The notes: generated by a model not told the origin, from the sequence alone. A stretch of DNA of 64,000 nucleotides from CFX5 sp023384495 (GCA_048499455.1 JASNZV010000030.1:1-64000); one strand, 5' to 3'; counted from the stretch's first letter, positions 42,552-51,353 are shown. Program-made: numbers and translations.

Positions 42552-44135
42552 GTGACTGTCTCCTCCAAAACATCACCGCGCATGATTGCCAGCGCCGCCA
42601 TGGTGGTGATGTTCTTTTTTGTGGTGAGCCGGGTGCTCGGGCTGGCGCGCGAGATGGTGATCGCCGCCCAGTTTGGGGCCGGCGCTGAGCTTGACGCTTA
42701 CCTGGCCGCCTTTCGTGTACCCGATCTCCTCTTTCAACTAGTGGCAGGAGGCGCTCTCGGCAGCGCATTTATCCCCACCTTTGCTGGCTATTGGGCGCGG
42801 CGAGACCAACAGGGCGCCTGGCTGCTCTTTAGCCGGGTGCTCAACCTGGTGACGGTGGCGTTGGTGGGAATCGCCGGGCTGGCCGCCCTCTTTGCGTTAC
42901 CCCTGGTGCGCCAGATCATCGCGCCGGGCTTTTCGCCCGAGCAGCAGATGCTTACTGCCGGCCTCATGCGCTGGATGTTGCTGAGCACGATCCTGTTTGG
43001 GGCTAGCGGGTTGATCATGGGTGCGCTCAACGCGCGGCAACATTTTGTGTTGCCGGCAGCGGCGCCAGTATTCTACAATCTAGCGATCATTGCCAGCGCC
43101 TGGCTCTTGGCGCCTAGATTTGGCATCAATGGCCTGGCAATCGGTGTGGTGGCGGGTGCATTGGCCCATTTGCTGGTGCAACTGCCGGGGCTATGGCGGG
43201 TCGGCGCCCGCTATACGCCATCGTTTGATTGGAATGATGTGGGCGTGCGCGAGGTGGCCCGGCTCATGGGGCCGCGCGTGCTGGGCCTCTTTTTTGTGCA
43301 GATGCACTTTCTCGTCAACACCATTCTGGCGAGTGGATTGGTTGCGGGCAGTCTGAGTTGGCTTAACTATGCATGGTTGCTCATGTTGCTGCCGCAAGGG
43401 ATCTTTGCCCAGTCGCTGGCGACGGCAACCTTCCCGACAATGGCTGCACAGGTGGCGTCGGGTGAACTCGAGGGGTTGCGCCACACGCTCAATCGAACGC
43501 TGCGCTTGACGCTCTTTCTCATCATCCCGTCGGTGGTGGCGCTTATGGTATTGGGTGAGCCCTTGGTGGCTGCGCTCTTTGAGCGGCGGGCGTTTGACGC
43601 AGAGAGCACACTGCGCGTGACCTATGCCCTGCGGTTGTATGCGGTGGGCCTGACGGCTCACGCGGTCTTGGAAATCCTCGTGCGGGCCTTTTATGCCTTA
43701 CATAACACAATGACGCCGGTTGCTGTCGGCGTTCTGGCGATGGCCCTCAATATCACCTTGAGCATCGCCTGGGTGGGCTGGCTTGGCTATGGGGGGTTGG
43801 CCCTGGCCAACAGCGTGGCAACCATTGCCGAGGTGCTGCTGCTTGTGTGGCTACTGCGCCGGCAGTTGCAGGGCTTTGGCGAAATGCAGATTGTGGGAGC
43901 GGGCGCCAGGCAACTGCTGGCCGCGGCGGTGGCCGGCGGGGTGATCTGGCTGTGGCTCCACTGGAATAGCGCCGTCTCAGGGCCACCGGCTGGGGGCGCC
44001 CGGGCCTGGCTGGTTGCCATAGGCGGTCTCGGTAGCGGGGCGCTGGTCTACCTGACGGCGGCATTCGCCCTGCGTAGCGACGAAGTAAAGCAGGCGTGGG
44101 AACTGGTGGTGGGTCGCCTCACCAGCCGGCGCTAA
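42552..44135 (+). CDS. murJ: Lipid II flippase MurJ
   Basis: A 527-aa polytopic membrane protein of the MviN/MurJ family with about 14 hydrophobic segments. It moves the peptidoglycan precursor lipid II across the membrane. The opening 'VVSRVLGLAREMVIAAQFG' and 'DAYLAAFRVPDLLFQLVAGGALGSAFIPTF' are family hallmarks. The GTG start at 42552 has TCAAG upstream but only a weak ribosome site. It is divergent from rsfS, with the promoter region inside the 81-base gap if rsfS starts at 42470. Confidence 0.95.
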   Translation: MTVSSKTSPRMIASAAMVVMFFFVVSRVLGLAREMVIAAQFGAGAELDAYLAAFRVPDLLFQLVAGGALGSAFIPTFAGYWARRDQQGAWLLFSRVLNLVTVALVGIAGLAALFALPLVRQIIAPGFSPEQQMLTAGLMRWMLLSTILFGASGLIMGALNARQHFVLPAAAPVFYNLAIIASAWLLAPRFGINGLAIGVVAGALAHLLVQLPGLWRVGARYTPSFDWNDVGVREVARLMGPRVLGLFFVQMHFLVNTILASGLVAGSLSWLNYAWLLMLLPQGIFAQSLATATFPTMAAQVASGELEGLRHTLNRTLRLTLFLIIPSVVALMVLGEPLVAALFERRAFDAESTLRVTYALRLYAVGLTAHAVLEILVRAFYALHNTMTPVAVGVLAMALNITLSIAWVGWLGYGGLALANSVATIAEVLLLVWLLRRQLQGFGEMQIVGAGARQLLAAAVAGGVIWLWLHWNSAVSGPPAGGARAWLVAIGGLGSGALVYLTAAFALRSDEVKQAWELVVGRLTSRR

Positions 44136-44225
44136 TACAAGACTAATCATTCTCTAATGCCCTATACGCGCGACTCATGATATGGTATGCACGTAAAAAT
44201 AGACAGTGAAAAGACAAGAATCATA

Positions 44226-44306
44226 GGACGTACGCAGCGCCTGATGCCAGCCAGGAGAAGATTGACGCTCGATCTGAGAGTGCTCAGTCCGGGCTTGCGA
44301 AAGTCC
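44226..44306 (+). repeat. Family C repeat, copy 1 (81 bp)
   Basis: It starts GGACGTACGCAGCGCCTGAT and ends GGGCTTGCGAAAGTCC, with inverted TACGCA/TTGCGA ends. Like-sized copies lie at 45674-45754 and 55580-55660. Confidence 0.8.
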
Positions 44307-44406
44307 TGAGTCAAAAACAGCACAAAGATGGAAACGTATATTTGAGCATCGTTCATCGCTCAGTCGCCAATCATTCCGAACGTTGAACGCATAAAAGGAG
44401 TTGACC

Positions 44407-45102
44407 ATGTTTTTCTTTGACCCACTTTACCTTGTCATTGCCATGCCGGCGTTGCTCCTTGCGCTTTGGGCGCAATGGCGCGTCAAGTCAGCCTTTGGCC
44501 GGTATTCACAGGTACGCTCGCTGCGTGGCATTTCGGGCGCCCAGGCAGCGCGGCGCATTCTGGACGCCAATGGCCTGCAAAACGTGGGGGTAGAGCGGGT
44601 CAGCGGCTTCTTGTCTGACCATTATGACCCGAGCAGCAAGACGCTCCGGCTCAGCCCTGATGTGTATGACTCACCCAGCCTGGCCGCCGTAGGGGTGGCC
44701 GCCCACGAAGCAGGCCATGCCCTGCAAGACAAACAGGCGTATACGCCGCTCCAGTGGCGTTCGGCGATGGTGCCGTCGGTGCAGATCGGAAGCTGGCTGG
44801 GCCCCATCATCTTCTTTGTGGGTTTGATGATGTCAAGCGCGGTTGGCAGCACCATTGCATGGGTCGGGCTGATCCTCTTTGCCGCCACCGCGGTCTTTGC
44901 CCTGGTAACGCTGCCGGTAGAGTTTGACGCCAGCCGGCGCGCCAAGCAACTGTTGGTGAGCCAGGGGATTCTGGGAGAGCAGGAGCTGGTCGGCGTCAAC
45001 AAGGTGTTGGACGCGGCCGCGCTCACCTATGTGGCGGCGGCGCTGCAGGCCATCTCAACGTTGCTTTACTATGCCTATATTCTGCTTGGGCGGCGTGATT
45101 AA
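44407..45102 (+). CDS. YugP-type membrane zinc metallopeptidase
   Basis: A 231-aa protein of the Zn_peptidase_2 (YugP) family. An N-terminal membrane helix precedes the zinc motif HEAGH at residues 100-104. Two further helices lie around 115-165. The later 'PVEFDASRRA' supplies the third ligand region. The active site faces the cytoplasm or membrane interface in this family, and the substrate is unknown. ATG 44407 has AAAGGAG six bases upstream; a TTG at 44401 is too close to it. The next gene follows after about 70 bases. Confidence 0.9.
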   Translation: MFFFDPLYLVIAMPALLLALWAQWRVKSAFGRYSQVRSLRGISGAQAARRILDANGLQNVGVERVSGFLSDHYDPSSKTLRLSPDVYDSPSLAAVGVAAHEAGHALQDKQAYTPLQWRSAMVPSVQIGSWLGPIIFFVGLMMSSAVGSTIAWVGLILFAATAVFALVTLPVEFDASRRAKQLLVSQGILGEQELVGVNKVLDAAALTYVAAALQAISTLLYYAYILLGRRD

Positions 45103-45173
45103 AGATTGATTGGAATGCCGCTGAACTCTCCGTTTCTGGTGGGCTCAGCGGCGAAGTGCACGAGGGGCTCACA

Positions 45174-45431
45174 ATGTTTACCGGTTCTCCAATTTTCGTT
45201 CGTATGCGCACCATGGGGCAGCATGCCACACATGGCGGTTCCTGGCTCTTGTTGGCCCCAGGGTTGGTGTTGACCTTGATGGCCATCGCCATTCTAATCT
45301 GGCCGGAACTTCTGGCGTATATGGTGGCCACCGTCCTGCTGTTTGCTGGCGTCTCGCTGACGCTCTGGGGATGGGGTTTGCGCCAGGCCCAACGCCGCCG
45401 TAGTGATGTACACACGGTCTATTATCAGTAA
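45174..45431 (+). CDS. Small two-helix membrane protein
   Basis: An 85-aa protein with two hydrophobic segments (about 25-46 and 50-70) and a short basic C-terminal tail (RQAQRRRSD). No family is recognised. ATG 45174 has GAGGGG at proper spacing. It follows the zinc peptidase in the same direction and could be its partner. Confidence 0.6.
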   Translation: MFTGSPIFVRMRTMGQHATHGGSWLLLAPGLVLTLMAIAILIWPELLAYMVATVLLFAGVSLTLWGWGLRQAQRRRSDVHTVYYQ

Positions 45432-45467
45432 GACTGCCCCACCTCTCTGTGTTCCCACTTGACTCTG

Positions 45468-45540
45468 CTGCGGTTGCTTGGAAAACCGGACTGTGCGAAG
45501 CGCCAACTCCTTGAGGCGACTCCGGTTTTCAAACAGCGCT
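45468..45540 (+). repeat. Family B repeat, copy 2 (73 bp)
   Basis: It starts CTGCGGTTGCTTGGAAAACC and ends CGGTTTTCAAACAGCGCT. The inverted halves GGAAAACCGGA and TCCGGTTTTC are the best preserved of all copies. Confidence 0.88.
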
Positions 45541-45673
45541 CAGTATAGAATCATCGTCTCCGCGGCAAGGAAGCCTTTGAATTTTGCCCATCAGCCCCCC
45601 AACCCGCCAATCAGTGGTTGCATTGGTTGAACCCAGGCTTGGGCCGACCGACCAAAGTCAGTTTGCCTTGAAC

Positions 45674-45754
45674 ATGACTTACGCAGCGCCTGATGGTTGT
45701 CTGGAGGGGCCAATTTGTCAACGAACGAACCTTCAGTCAAGGCTTGCGTAACTC
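45674..45754 (+). repeat. Family C repeat, copy 2 (81 bp)
   Basis: It starts ATGACTTACGCAGCGCCTGA and ends AGTCAAGGCTTGCGTAACTC. The ACTTACGCA/TGCGTAACT ends are near-inverted. Confidence 0.85.
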
Positions 45755-45784
45755 CTATTGAATTGCACCCTTGGGTTGAGATGC

Positions 45785-45813
45785 TTGGCAATCAGATCGA
45801 TTTGTGCTAAAAT
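45785..45813 (+). promoter_or_regulatory. rex promoter
   Basis: TTGGCA (45785-45790), a 17-base spacer and TAAAAT (45808-45813). The -10 lies inside the Rex-like operator, so binding would block RNA polymerase. Confidence 0.7.
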
Positions 45814-45819
45814 ACACAA
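45802..45819 (+). promoter_or_regulatory. Rex-like operator
   Basis: TTGTGCTAAAATACACAA is an 18-base inverted repeat with the TTGTG-N8-CACAA form of Rex operators. It overlaps the -10 of the promoter leading to rex and suggests NADH-dependent autoregulation. Confidence 0.65.
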
Positions 45820-46027
45820 GCGTTTATGGTGCGTCGCTATGTCATCCTTCCCTTGATACTGCGCGTGGGTGAGACGCCTCTCGTGTTCCAGCCTCAACCA
45901 CCCACCAACACCGGTGCTACGTTGTCTATATCCACATGATACTGAATTGTGATAGAAAACCGGAGTCACCCGTGGGAGTAGAGCATCGTCAAATCCCGGA
46001 TTTCAATGCAGCCGCAGCGGAGCCGTG

Positions 46028-46098
46028 AGCTCTGTTTGAAAGCCGGCCTTGTTGTGGTGAACATTTGTGTGCAGATATCGGTTTCCAAGACTGCCGCC
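46028..46098 (-). repeat. Family B repeat, copy 4 (diverged, reverse)
   Basis: On the minus strand it reads from GGCAGTCTTGGAAACC to GGCTTTCAAACAGAGCT, about 71 bases. It lies in the rex leader. Confidence 0.65.
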
Positions 46099-46151
46099 CG
46101 CGGCGACGGTCAGTTGAGGGGATCATTATCAAGTTCAGGCAACCTATTTGA

Positions 46152-46868
46152 ATGGCGTATGGCGAGACTATGACAATACAAAACGGTGTAGCTGAACACG
46201 AACAGGGCAACGAAATTCAGGATACAATGATCCCGGATATCGTCATTGGTCGCCTACCGGTCTATCTCCGTACGCTGACCATGTTGATGCACCAAGGGCA
46301 GGAGGTGACCTCCAGCCAGGAGCTGGGGGATCTGCTTGGCATCAGTTCGGCGCAGATCCGCAAAGACCTGAGCCATTTCGGCGAGTTTGGCAAACAGGGG
46401 ACGGGGTACAACATCGATTTTCTTTGCAGCCAACTGCAAGAAATCTTGAAGGTGGACTGTATGTGGCCGGTGGTGCTGGTGGGCGCCGGTTATCTGGGCC
46501 ATGCGCTGGTCAATTATGCAGGCTTTGAGAATCGCGGGTTTCGGATTGTGGCCGTCTTTGACAGCAACCCCGATAAACTCGGCCAACCCGTGGGGCAATT
46601 GACCATTTCGCCAGTCAGCACCATACCCCAGGTGGTGGCCGACTATCGTTGTCAGATTGCCATCATTGTGGTGCCGGCCGAGAGCGCCCAATCTGTCGCC
46701 GGGATGCTGATCGAGGCAGGGGTCAAGAGCATTCTCTGTTATGCGCCAACCACGTTGACGGTGCCCAAAGATGTGCGCGTCGAATATATTGACCCGGTCA
46801 TACAGCTCCAGCACATGACCTTTTATCTCGAACGGCATTGCCTTGACGGGGAGGCAGCGGCGGAGTAA
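46152..46868 (+). CDS. rex: Redox-sensing transcriptional repressor Rex
   Basis: A 238-aa regulator. The N-terminal winged helix (about 30-95) includes SSAQIRKDLSHFGEFGKQG. The Rossmann NADH-binding domain carries GAGYLG (about 118-123), and a domain-swapped C-terminal helix ends the protein. Rex senses the NADH/NAD+ ratio and represses respiratory and fermentative genes when NADH is low relative to NAD+. A matching operator lies about 330 bases upstream, at the predicted promoter. The ATG at 46152 or 46170 is possible. It converges with rsmG. Confidence 0.95.
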   Translation: MAYGETMTIQNGVAEHEQGNEIQDTMIPDIVIGRLPVYLRTLTMLMHQGQEVTSSQELGDLLGISSAQIRKDLSHFGEFGKQGTGYNIDFLCSQLQEILKVDCMWPVVLVGAGYLGHALVNYAGFENRGFRIVAVFDSNPDKLGQPVGQLTISPVSTIPQVVADYRCQIAIIVVPAESAQSVAGMLIEAGVKSILCYAPTTLTVPKDVRVEYIDPVIQLQHMTFYLERHCLDGEAAAE

Positions 46869-46889
46869 GTGGGGGCGAATTCGGCTGCG

Positions 46890-47696
46890 CTATTGCAGAG
46901 GCTGTTTGCGCGCAAGCCCTTTGCCACGCGGATAGAGGCTCGGTGTAGGCCGAATCTTCTTGATCAGTAGGATAAAGCGCTTTTCATCCAAAAACGGTGT
47001 TTGTACCGGGGCCAGGCGCACGACCTCACCGCCCAACAATTCAATCGCTTTACGCGCCTCCATAAACTCCTGAGGGGCGGCCGCCCCCTTGTAGGCCATG
47101 ACAAGGCCACCCACCCGCACGAGTGGCAACAGATACTCCGCTAGCGTGTTTAGTGGCGCCACCGCGCGCGCCGTTACCAGATCAAAGCGCTCACGAAAAT
47201 CGGCCCGCCGCCCCATTTCTTCCGCTCGCCCCTGCACCACATCGACGCCAGCCAGCCCCAGCTTCTCGACCAACTCCTTCAAAAATGTGATCTTCTTGCC
47301 GGTGCCGTCCATGAGCGTCCAGTGCAAATTGGGCATGGCAATTTTTAGCGGCAGACCAGGAAAACCGGCCCCGGTTCCCACATCCAAACAACGCAGCGTT
47401 TGCGACGCCAGCGGCGTTTTTCGTTCGTCGGCCAAGACACGCAGGCCAACCAGGCAGTCGAGAAAATGTTTGGCCTGCACATCGGCATAGGCCGTGATCG
47501 CCGTCAGGTTGAACTTTGCATTCCACGAGACCAGGGATTCATAATAGGATTCAAACTGAGCCAGTTGCGCCGGCGAGAGAGGCAACCCGAGCTGTGCGCT
47601 GCCCGCGGCCAATAACGCCATCGCGGGTGCGTTGGCCTCGGCGGGCGGTGGCGTAGTGGATGGAGTTGCCGACGTCGCGGCGGATTGGGCGTCCAT
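46890..47696 (-). CDS. rsmG: 16S rRNA m7G527 methyltransferase RsmG
   Basis: A 268-aa SAM-dependent methyltransferase that makes N7-methylguanosine at position 527 of 16S rRNA. Visible features are FNLTAI (about 62-67), the SAM loop DVGTGAGFPGLPLKI (about 107-121) and TARAVAPLNTLAEY (about 173-186). About 30 residues rich in Ala/Pro/Thr precede the domain, so the true start could be internal. It lies 21 bases from the rex stop codon, with no clear shared terminator. Confidence 0.95.
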   Translation of the reverse strand: MDAQSAATSATPSTTPPPAEANAPAMALLAAGSAQLGLPLSPAQLAQFESYYESLVSWNAKFNLTAITAYADVQAKHFLDCLVGLRVLADERKTPLASQTLRCLDVGTGAGFPGLPLKIAMPNLHWTLMDGTGKKITFLKELVEKLGLAGVDVVQGRAEEMGRRADFRERFDLVTARAVAPLNTLAEYLLPLVRVGGLVMAYKGAAAPQEFMEARKAIELLGGEVVRLAPVQTPFLDEKRFILLIKKIRPTPSLYPRGKGLARKQPLQ

Positions 47697-47977
47697 AGTC
47701 GCCTATTCTAACACACCGGGGCGCGAGAGGCGCAAGCAGCAAGCGGTTCTACAGGGCAATCGCGAACCTTCAGCCGGGTTAAAGCCCACCCATGACAAAG
47801 AAAAATCGCCGCAGCAACTCGCTTTTTAGCGCCTGCGGGCGCCTCTCACTGTCAAAAAACCGGATTTATCCGTTGCTATTGTGTAGTTTGCGATTGCCCT
47901 CGGCGGTCATATGCATGTGGCAGAGCCGTTCAGGTGCGTCGCACCTGATAAGCCCTGGCCCTGCGGGCCAGGGGAGG
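47697..47977. other. Intergenic region before the DtxR-type gene
   Basis: A 9-bp perfect hairpin (47953-47961 with 47965-47973, loop TGC) ends just before the -35 box at 47978. I see no gene. Confidence 0.5.
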
Positions 47978-48006
47978 TTGACATCTTGCGCCATTACACA
48001 TATAAT
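47978..48006 (+). promoter_or_regulatory. Consensus sigma-70 promoter of the DtxR-type gene
   Basis: A perfect TTGACA (47978-47983), a 17-base spacer and a perfect TATAAT (48001-48006). ATAATT repeats follow at about 48016 and 48032 and could be a metal-regulator site. Such a strong promoter on a regulator gene suggests that it is held down by a repressor. Confidence 0.85.
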
Positions 48007-48067
48007 CGCAGCACAATAATTCTCAGATCGATCATAATAATTCCGTTTTCGAGAGTTGGCGCTCTAT

Positions 48068-48802
48068 ATGTTGACATTTTGTGGCTTAACAACCGACGGC
48101 ATGTTGGATTATCTGGCCTCGATCTATAAGCTAGGAGAATCTCAAAACAAAGTAACCACCTCAGCGTTGGCCGAACGTATGCACGTCTCACCGGCAGCGG
48201 CCAGCAGTATGCTCAAACGGCTGGAAGAGTCGGGGTTTGTTGATCGCACCAGCGATGGCATCAAACTGAACGAACAAGGCCGGTTAGCCGCGCTCCAGCT
48301 GATCCGCCGCCACCGTCTGCTCGAAGTATTCCTGATGCAGGTTATGGGCTACACCTGGGATCAGGTCGACGACGAGGCGCACCGCTTACAACACGCCATT
48401 AGCGCCAACTTTGTAGAGCGCATGGATCAACTCTGCGGCTATCCCACCCATTGCCCCCACGGCGACCCAATCCCCAGTAAAGATGGCGTCATGCCCAACG
48501 AGACGCTCATTCCTGTTCTGGAACTCGATACGGCGCAACAAGGTGTTTTGCGTCGCGTTAACTCGAGCGATGCGCGTGTGCTGCGTTATCTGGGCCAGCT
48601 CAAGCTTATGCCGGGGTGCCAGTTGCGCGTACTCGATGTGGCGCCCTTTAACGGCCCAGTGACGCTGGAAATCAGGGAAGCCGACGATGACGCAGCCGCA
48701 ACCCAGATTCTCGGGCGAGAGCTTGCAGACAAGCTCTTTGTCTTTGCCCATCAGCCGCTCCCCGTTGGGGCGAGAGCCAATCGGAGCGCGGCGCACGGAT
48801 GA
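48068..48802 (+). CDS. DtxR/MntR-type metal-dependent repressor
   Basis: A 244-aa regulator with an N-terminal winged helix (LDYLASIYKLGE, then TTSALAERMHVSPAAASSMLKRL), a dimerisation/metal domain (EVFLMQVMGYTWDQVDDEAHRL, Cys/His in CGYPTHCPHG) and a C-terminal FeoA-like SH3 domain. Members bind Fe2+ or Mn2+ and repress uptake genes. The start is uncertain (48068, or 48101 at MLDYLAS). It overlaps the Nudix gene by ATGA. No metal transporter is adjacent. Confidence 0.92.
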   Translation: MLTFCGLTTDGMLDYLASIYKLGESQNKVTTSALAERMHVSPAAASSMLKRLEESGFVDRTSDGIKLNEQGRLAALQLIRRHRLLEVFLMQVMGYTWDQVDDEAHRLQHAISANFVERMDQLCGYPTHCPHGDPIPSKDGVMPNETLIPVLELDTAQQGVLRRVNSSDARVLRYLGQLKLMPGCQLRVLDVAPFNGPVTLEIREADDDAAATQILGRELADKLFVFAHQPLPVGARANRSAAHG

Positions 48803-49251
48803 GCACTCAATACAAACCAGCCCACCCCAATCCAGTCACATACCGGGCGGCAGGCGGCATTGTGGTGGAGGGCGCGCGCATGCTGCTCTTGGATCGGCCG
48901 GCTCGCAACGAAGTGAGACTGCCCAAAGGCCACATCGAGACAGGCGAAACGGACGCAATGGCGGCGCTACGCGAAACCATCGAGGAGACCGGCTATGCCG
49001 ATCTGGCGATTGTTGCCGATTTGGGTGAGCAGACGGTCGAGTTTGAGTACAAGGGTAGACACATCATCCGCCATGAACATTATTTTCTTATGCGGCTTGA
49101 GAGTCAACGCAAAATCGCGCGAACAGAGGAAGACGAGGCTCAGTTTCGGGTGCAATGGGCGACATGGGAAGAGGCTTGCGCCCTGCTAACCTATGCGGCG
49201 GAACAGGAAATGGCGCGCCGCGCCGTGCATAAGTTACAGTCGGCAAGCTGA
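48799..49251 (+). CDS. Nudix hydrolase
   Basis: A 150-aa Nudix protein. The Nudix box starts at GHIETGETDAMAALRE (about 44-59) and continues IEETGY, with all the expected Glu and Arg residues for Mg2+ binding. It hydrolyses a nucleoside diphosphate linked to another group; the substrate is unknown (8-oxo-dGTP, Ap4A or NDP-sugar types are all possible). It is translationally coupled to the DtxR-type gene. Confidence 0.92.
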   Translation: MSTQYKPAHPNPVTYRAAGGIVVEGARMLLLDRPARNEVRLPKGHIETGETDAMAALRETIEETGYADLAIVADLGEQTVEFEYKGRHIIRHEHYFLMRLESQRKIARTEEDEAQFRVQWATWEEACALLTYAAEQEMARRAVHKLQSAS

Positions 49252-49365
49252 ACGTCGTGGCGATGGCTGGGAGCGCAAATCAACCAAGCATCGATGATAT
49301 TTCTGCGTCACTGAAAGCTGAGACCAGGCGATGGCCCGATCCGCAAGCACTTTGCAGAGAGGGCC

Positions 49366-49400
49366 TAAAAACAAAAAGGGCGAATCATCGTTTCGCCCCA
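49366..49400 (-). terminator. Terminator downstream of infA
   Basis: On the minus strand a 7-8 bp GC helix (GGGCGAA/TTCGCCC) with a 7-8 base loop is followed by TTTTTGTTTTT. It lies about 80 bases after the infA stop codon. Confidence 0.8.
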
Positions 49401-49480
49401 ACCAGTCAACGGTCTATTGATTGCCGCGCCACAAGTTTGGATACCGCCACGCTACCGGTGTAGCCAAAACAGAACGCCCA

Positions 49481-49699
49481 TCAGTTGCGATAGCGATAGA
49501 CGATGCGGCCACGCGTCAAATCGTATGGGCTCATTTCAACACGCACCTTGTCGCCCAGTAACACGCGGATATAATACTTGCGCATTTTCCCCGAAAGGTA
49601 GGCCAACACATTGTGGCCATTTTCCAGCTCGACGCGAAACATCGCATTGGGCAAGGTGTCGACGATTTTGCCTTCTAGTACAACGGTTTCTTCAGCCAT
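49481..49699 (-). CDS. infA: Translation initiation factor IF-1
   Basis: A 72-aa OB-fold protein, the exact usual length. VLEGKIVDTLPNAMFRVELE and the C-terminal 'MSPYDLTRGRIVYRY' are characteristic. It binds the A site of the 30S subunit during initiation. It lies 103 bases downstream of rpsU on the same strand, with an inverted repeat between them. It is not next to rpmJ and the rpoA cluster, which is a common arrangement in bacteria. Confidence 0.97.
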   Translation of the reverse strand: MAEETVVLEGKIVDTLPNAMFRVELENGHNVLAYLSGKMRKYYIRVLLGDKVRVEMSPYDLTRGRIVYRYRN

Positions 49700-49732
49700 G
49701 TAGCTCCATTTCTTTCAATTTTTAATTGCCGA

Positions 49733-49799
49733 TTTTGGATTTACGATTGAACCGTGAGACCTACTCGACCTGTCGCCGCCCCAAATCGTAAACCCAAAA
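49733..49799. repeat. Inverted repeat between rpsU and infA
   Basis: TTTTGGATTTACGATT (49733-49748) and AATCGTAAACCCAAAA (49784-49799) pair with one mismatch around a 35-base loop. It may act as an attenuator or processing site, or be a REP-like element. Confidence 0.6.
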
Positions 49800-49802
49800 T
49801 GA

Positions 49803-49994
49803 TTACTGCTGCTCCATCGTCGCGCGCTGCGCCTTGCGAATAGCCTTCTGGCGCTTGATGCGACGGATCTCGCTCTTGGAGGTAAACCAGCGCTTCTGCC
49901 GCACAATGGGCAGGATGCGCGCCTCCGCCACTGCCTTGCGGAACCGGCGCAAAATGCTATCTTGCCCTTCTCCGGGTCGAAGTTCGACACTCAT
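49803..49994 (-). CDS. rpsU: Small ribosomal subunit protein bS21
   Basis: A 63-aa basic protein with a strong AGGAGG ribosome site. RRFRKAVAEARILPIVRQKRW and the basic helix tail fit bS21, which helps mRNA-rRNA pairing. A TATAAT promoter lies about 140 bases upstream on the minus strand. Confidence 0.93.
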   Translation of the reverse strand: MSVELRPGEGQDSILRRFRKAVAEARILPIVRQKRWFTSKSEIRRIKRQKAIRKAQRATMEQQ

Positions 49995-50137
49995 CTTTAC
50001 TCACCTCCTTCACCCTGATTGTGCGGAAAGCCAACAAACCGTGCTTCTGGCTTTCGGACAAAGAGAACCTGCCAGGCAGCCTGTAGCGGCTATCTGACAG
50101 GTGAATGCTGACCCAATCGTTCTTTTCACACGCAGAT

Positions 50138-50167
50138 ATTATACTCGATCCGCGCACTGTTCGGCAA
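50138..50167 (-). promoter_or_regulatory. rpsU promoter
   Basis: On the minus strand TTGCCG (50167-50162) and TATAAT (50143-50138) are 18 bases apart. It is upstream of rpsU and just downstream of rpsA. Confidence 0.65.
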
Positions 50168-50180
50168 AACACAAAGCGCG

Positions 50181-51353
50181 TTACTCTTCGCTTTCCGCCG
50201 GTTCTGTCGCTTCCTGCACCTGGCGAATGCTCAACCCGATCCGCTGTTGCCTGCCGCTAACCCGCAGCACCTTGGCCATCACCTGGTCGCCCGGGCGGAC
50301 GGTGCGCAGCGGCTCGGCCACCGAGATGTCGGCCACCTCGCTAATATGCACCAGCCCTTCCACCCCTGGCTCGATCTGCGCAAAGGCGCCAAAATCGACT
50401 ACGCGGGTGATGGTAACTGGCAACACCTGACCCACCTGATAGCGCGACTCGATGTCGTCCCACGGGTTGGGCAACAGCCGTTTGCGGCTGAGGGCAATCC
50501 GTTGGTTTTCCGGATCAAGGCGAATCACCTGCACCTCGATCTTATCACCCACCTGCAACGCTTCGCGCGGGTGATTGATGGGCGCCCAGCCGATTTCGCT
50601 GACGTGGAGCAGACCGTCGGCCCCACCCAAATCCACAAAGGCGCCAAAAGGACGCAGGCTGCGTACTTCTCCAGTGAGTGTGTCGCCCACCTTGAGCGTT
50701 GTCAACAGGCGTTCACGTTGCTGTGTCTGATATTCACGCTCGGCCAGCATCTGCGACATCACCAGGCGGCGACGTTTGCGATCCACCTCAATTACTTTGA
50801 GACGCATACTGTCGCCAATCCGCCCTTCCAATTCGGCGCGGCGCTGGTCTTCTGAGAGGTTGCGCGGCATATCCATGACATGCGACGCCGGCACAAAGCC
50901 GCGCAGATTGAAATACTCAACTGTCAAGCCACCCTTGTTGTAGCCAATCACCTTATGGGTGGAGATCTCACCGCTGTCCAACATCTTCTGCGCCGTGATC
51001 CAGTCACGCTGCTGCAGAGCGTCGGCCATGCTCAACTGATAAAAGCCATCATCTTCCGGGTGCTTGCTGATGACCACATCGACTGTCTGACCTTCTTGCA
51101 GGCCCTTGACAAATTCAGGGTCGAGCTTGGAAAGATCAGACTGCGGGACGATACCATCCCGCTTGCCACCAATGTTTACCAGTAGTTCGTGAGACCTGAT
51201 TTCGACAATGACGCCCTCACGCAAATCGCCTCGTTCGGGAATATCAAAATCTACATCAGCTTCTAGATATTTCTTGAACTCTTCCAGATCCAGCTGGGCC
51301 TGAGTCTCACCTGCATCTTGCATTTCTACGTCGTCATGCGCCGAGTCAGCCAT
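50181..51353 (-). CDS. rpsA: Ribosomal protein bS1, four-S1-domain form
   Basis: A 390-aa protein with four S1 RNA-binding repeats: 'GDLREGVIVEIRSHELLVNIG', 'MLDSGEISTHKVIGYNKGG', 'GDTLTGEVRSLRPFGAFVDLG' and 'GQVLPVTITRVVDFGAFAQIE'. It is shorter than the six-repeat E. coli protein, as in many Gram-positives and Chloroflexota. An acidic N-terminus (about 40 aa) precedes the repeats. The ATG at 51353 is preferred; the upstream in-frame part includes the promoter leader. It recruits mRNA to the 30S subunit. Confidence 0.9.
   Translation of the reverse strand: MADSAHDDVEMQDAGETQAQLDLEEFKKYLEADVDFDIPERGDLREGVIVEIRSHELLVNIGGKRDGIVPQSDLSKLDPEFVKGLQEGQTVDVVISKHPEDDGFYQLSMADALQQRDWITAQKMLDSGEISTHKVIGYNKGGLTVEYFNLRGFVPASHVMDMPRNLSEDQRRAELEGRIGDSMRLKVIEVDRKRRRLVMSQMLAEREYQTQQRERLLTTLKVGDTLTGEVRSLRPFGAFVDLGGADGLLHVSEIGWAPINHPREALQVGDKIEVQVIRLDPENQRIALSRKRLLPNPWDDIESRYQVGQVLPVTITRVVDFGAFAQIEPGVEGLVHISEVADISVAEPLRTVRPGDQVMAKVLRVSGRQQRIGLSIRQVQEATEPAESEE

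Larger units (their letters stand above)
45432..46151. other. 720-bp non-coding region upstream of rex
   Basis: It holds family B copies at 45468-45540 and 46028-46098, a family C copy at 45674-45754, and the rex promoter with an overlapping Rex-like operator at 45785-45819. A 37-codon frame at 45827 has no ribosome site. The rex leader would be about 330 bases long and includes one repeat. Confidence 0.7.

Noticed and set aside
42549..42561. AAGTGACTGTCTCC at the murJ start as a family A repeat
   Set aside because: It matches only half of the core and lies at a start codon, so chance similarity is more likely.
45827..45940. 37-codon frame in the rex leader
   Set aside because: No ribosome site and no family match; I could not support it as a gene.
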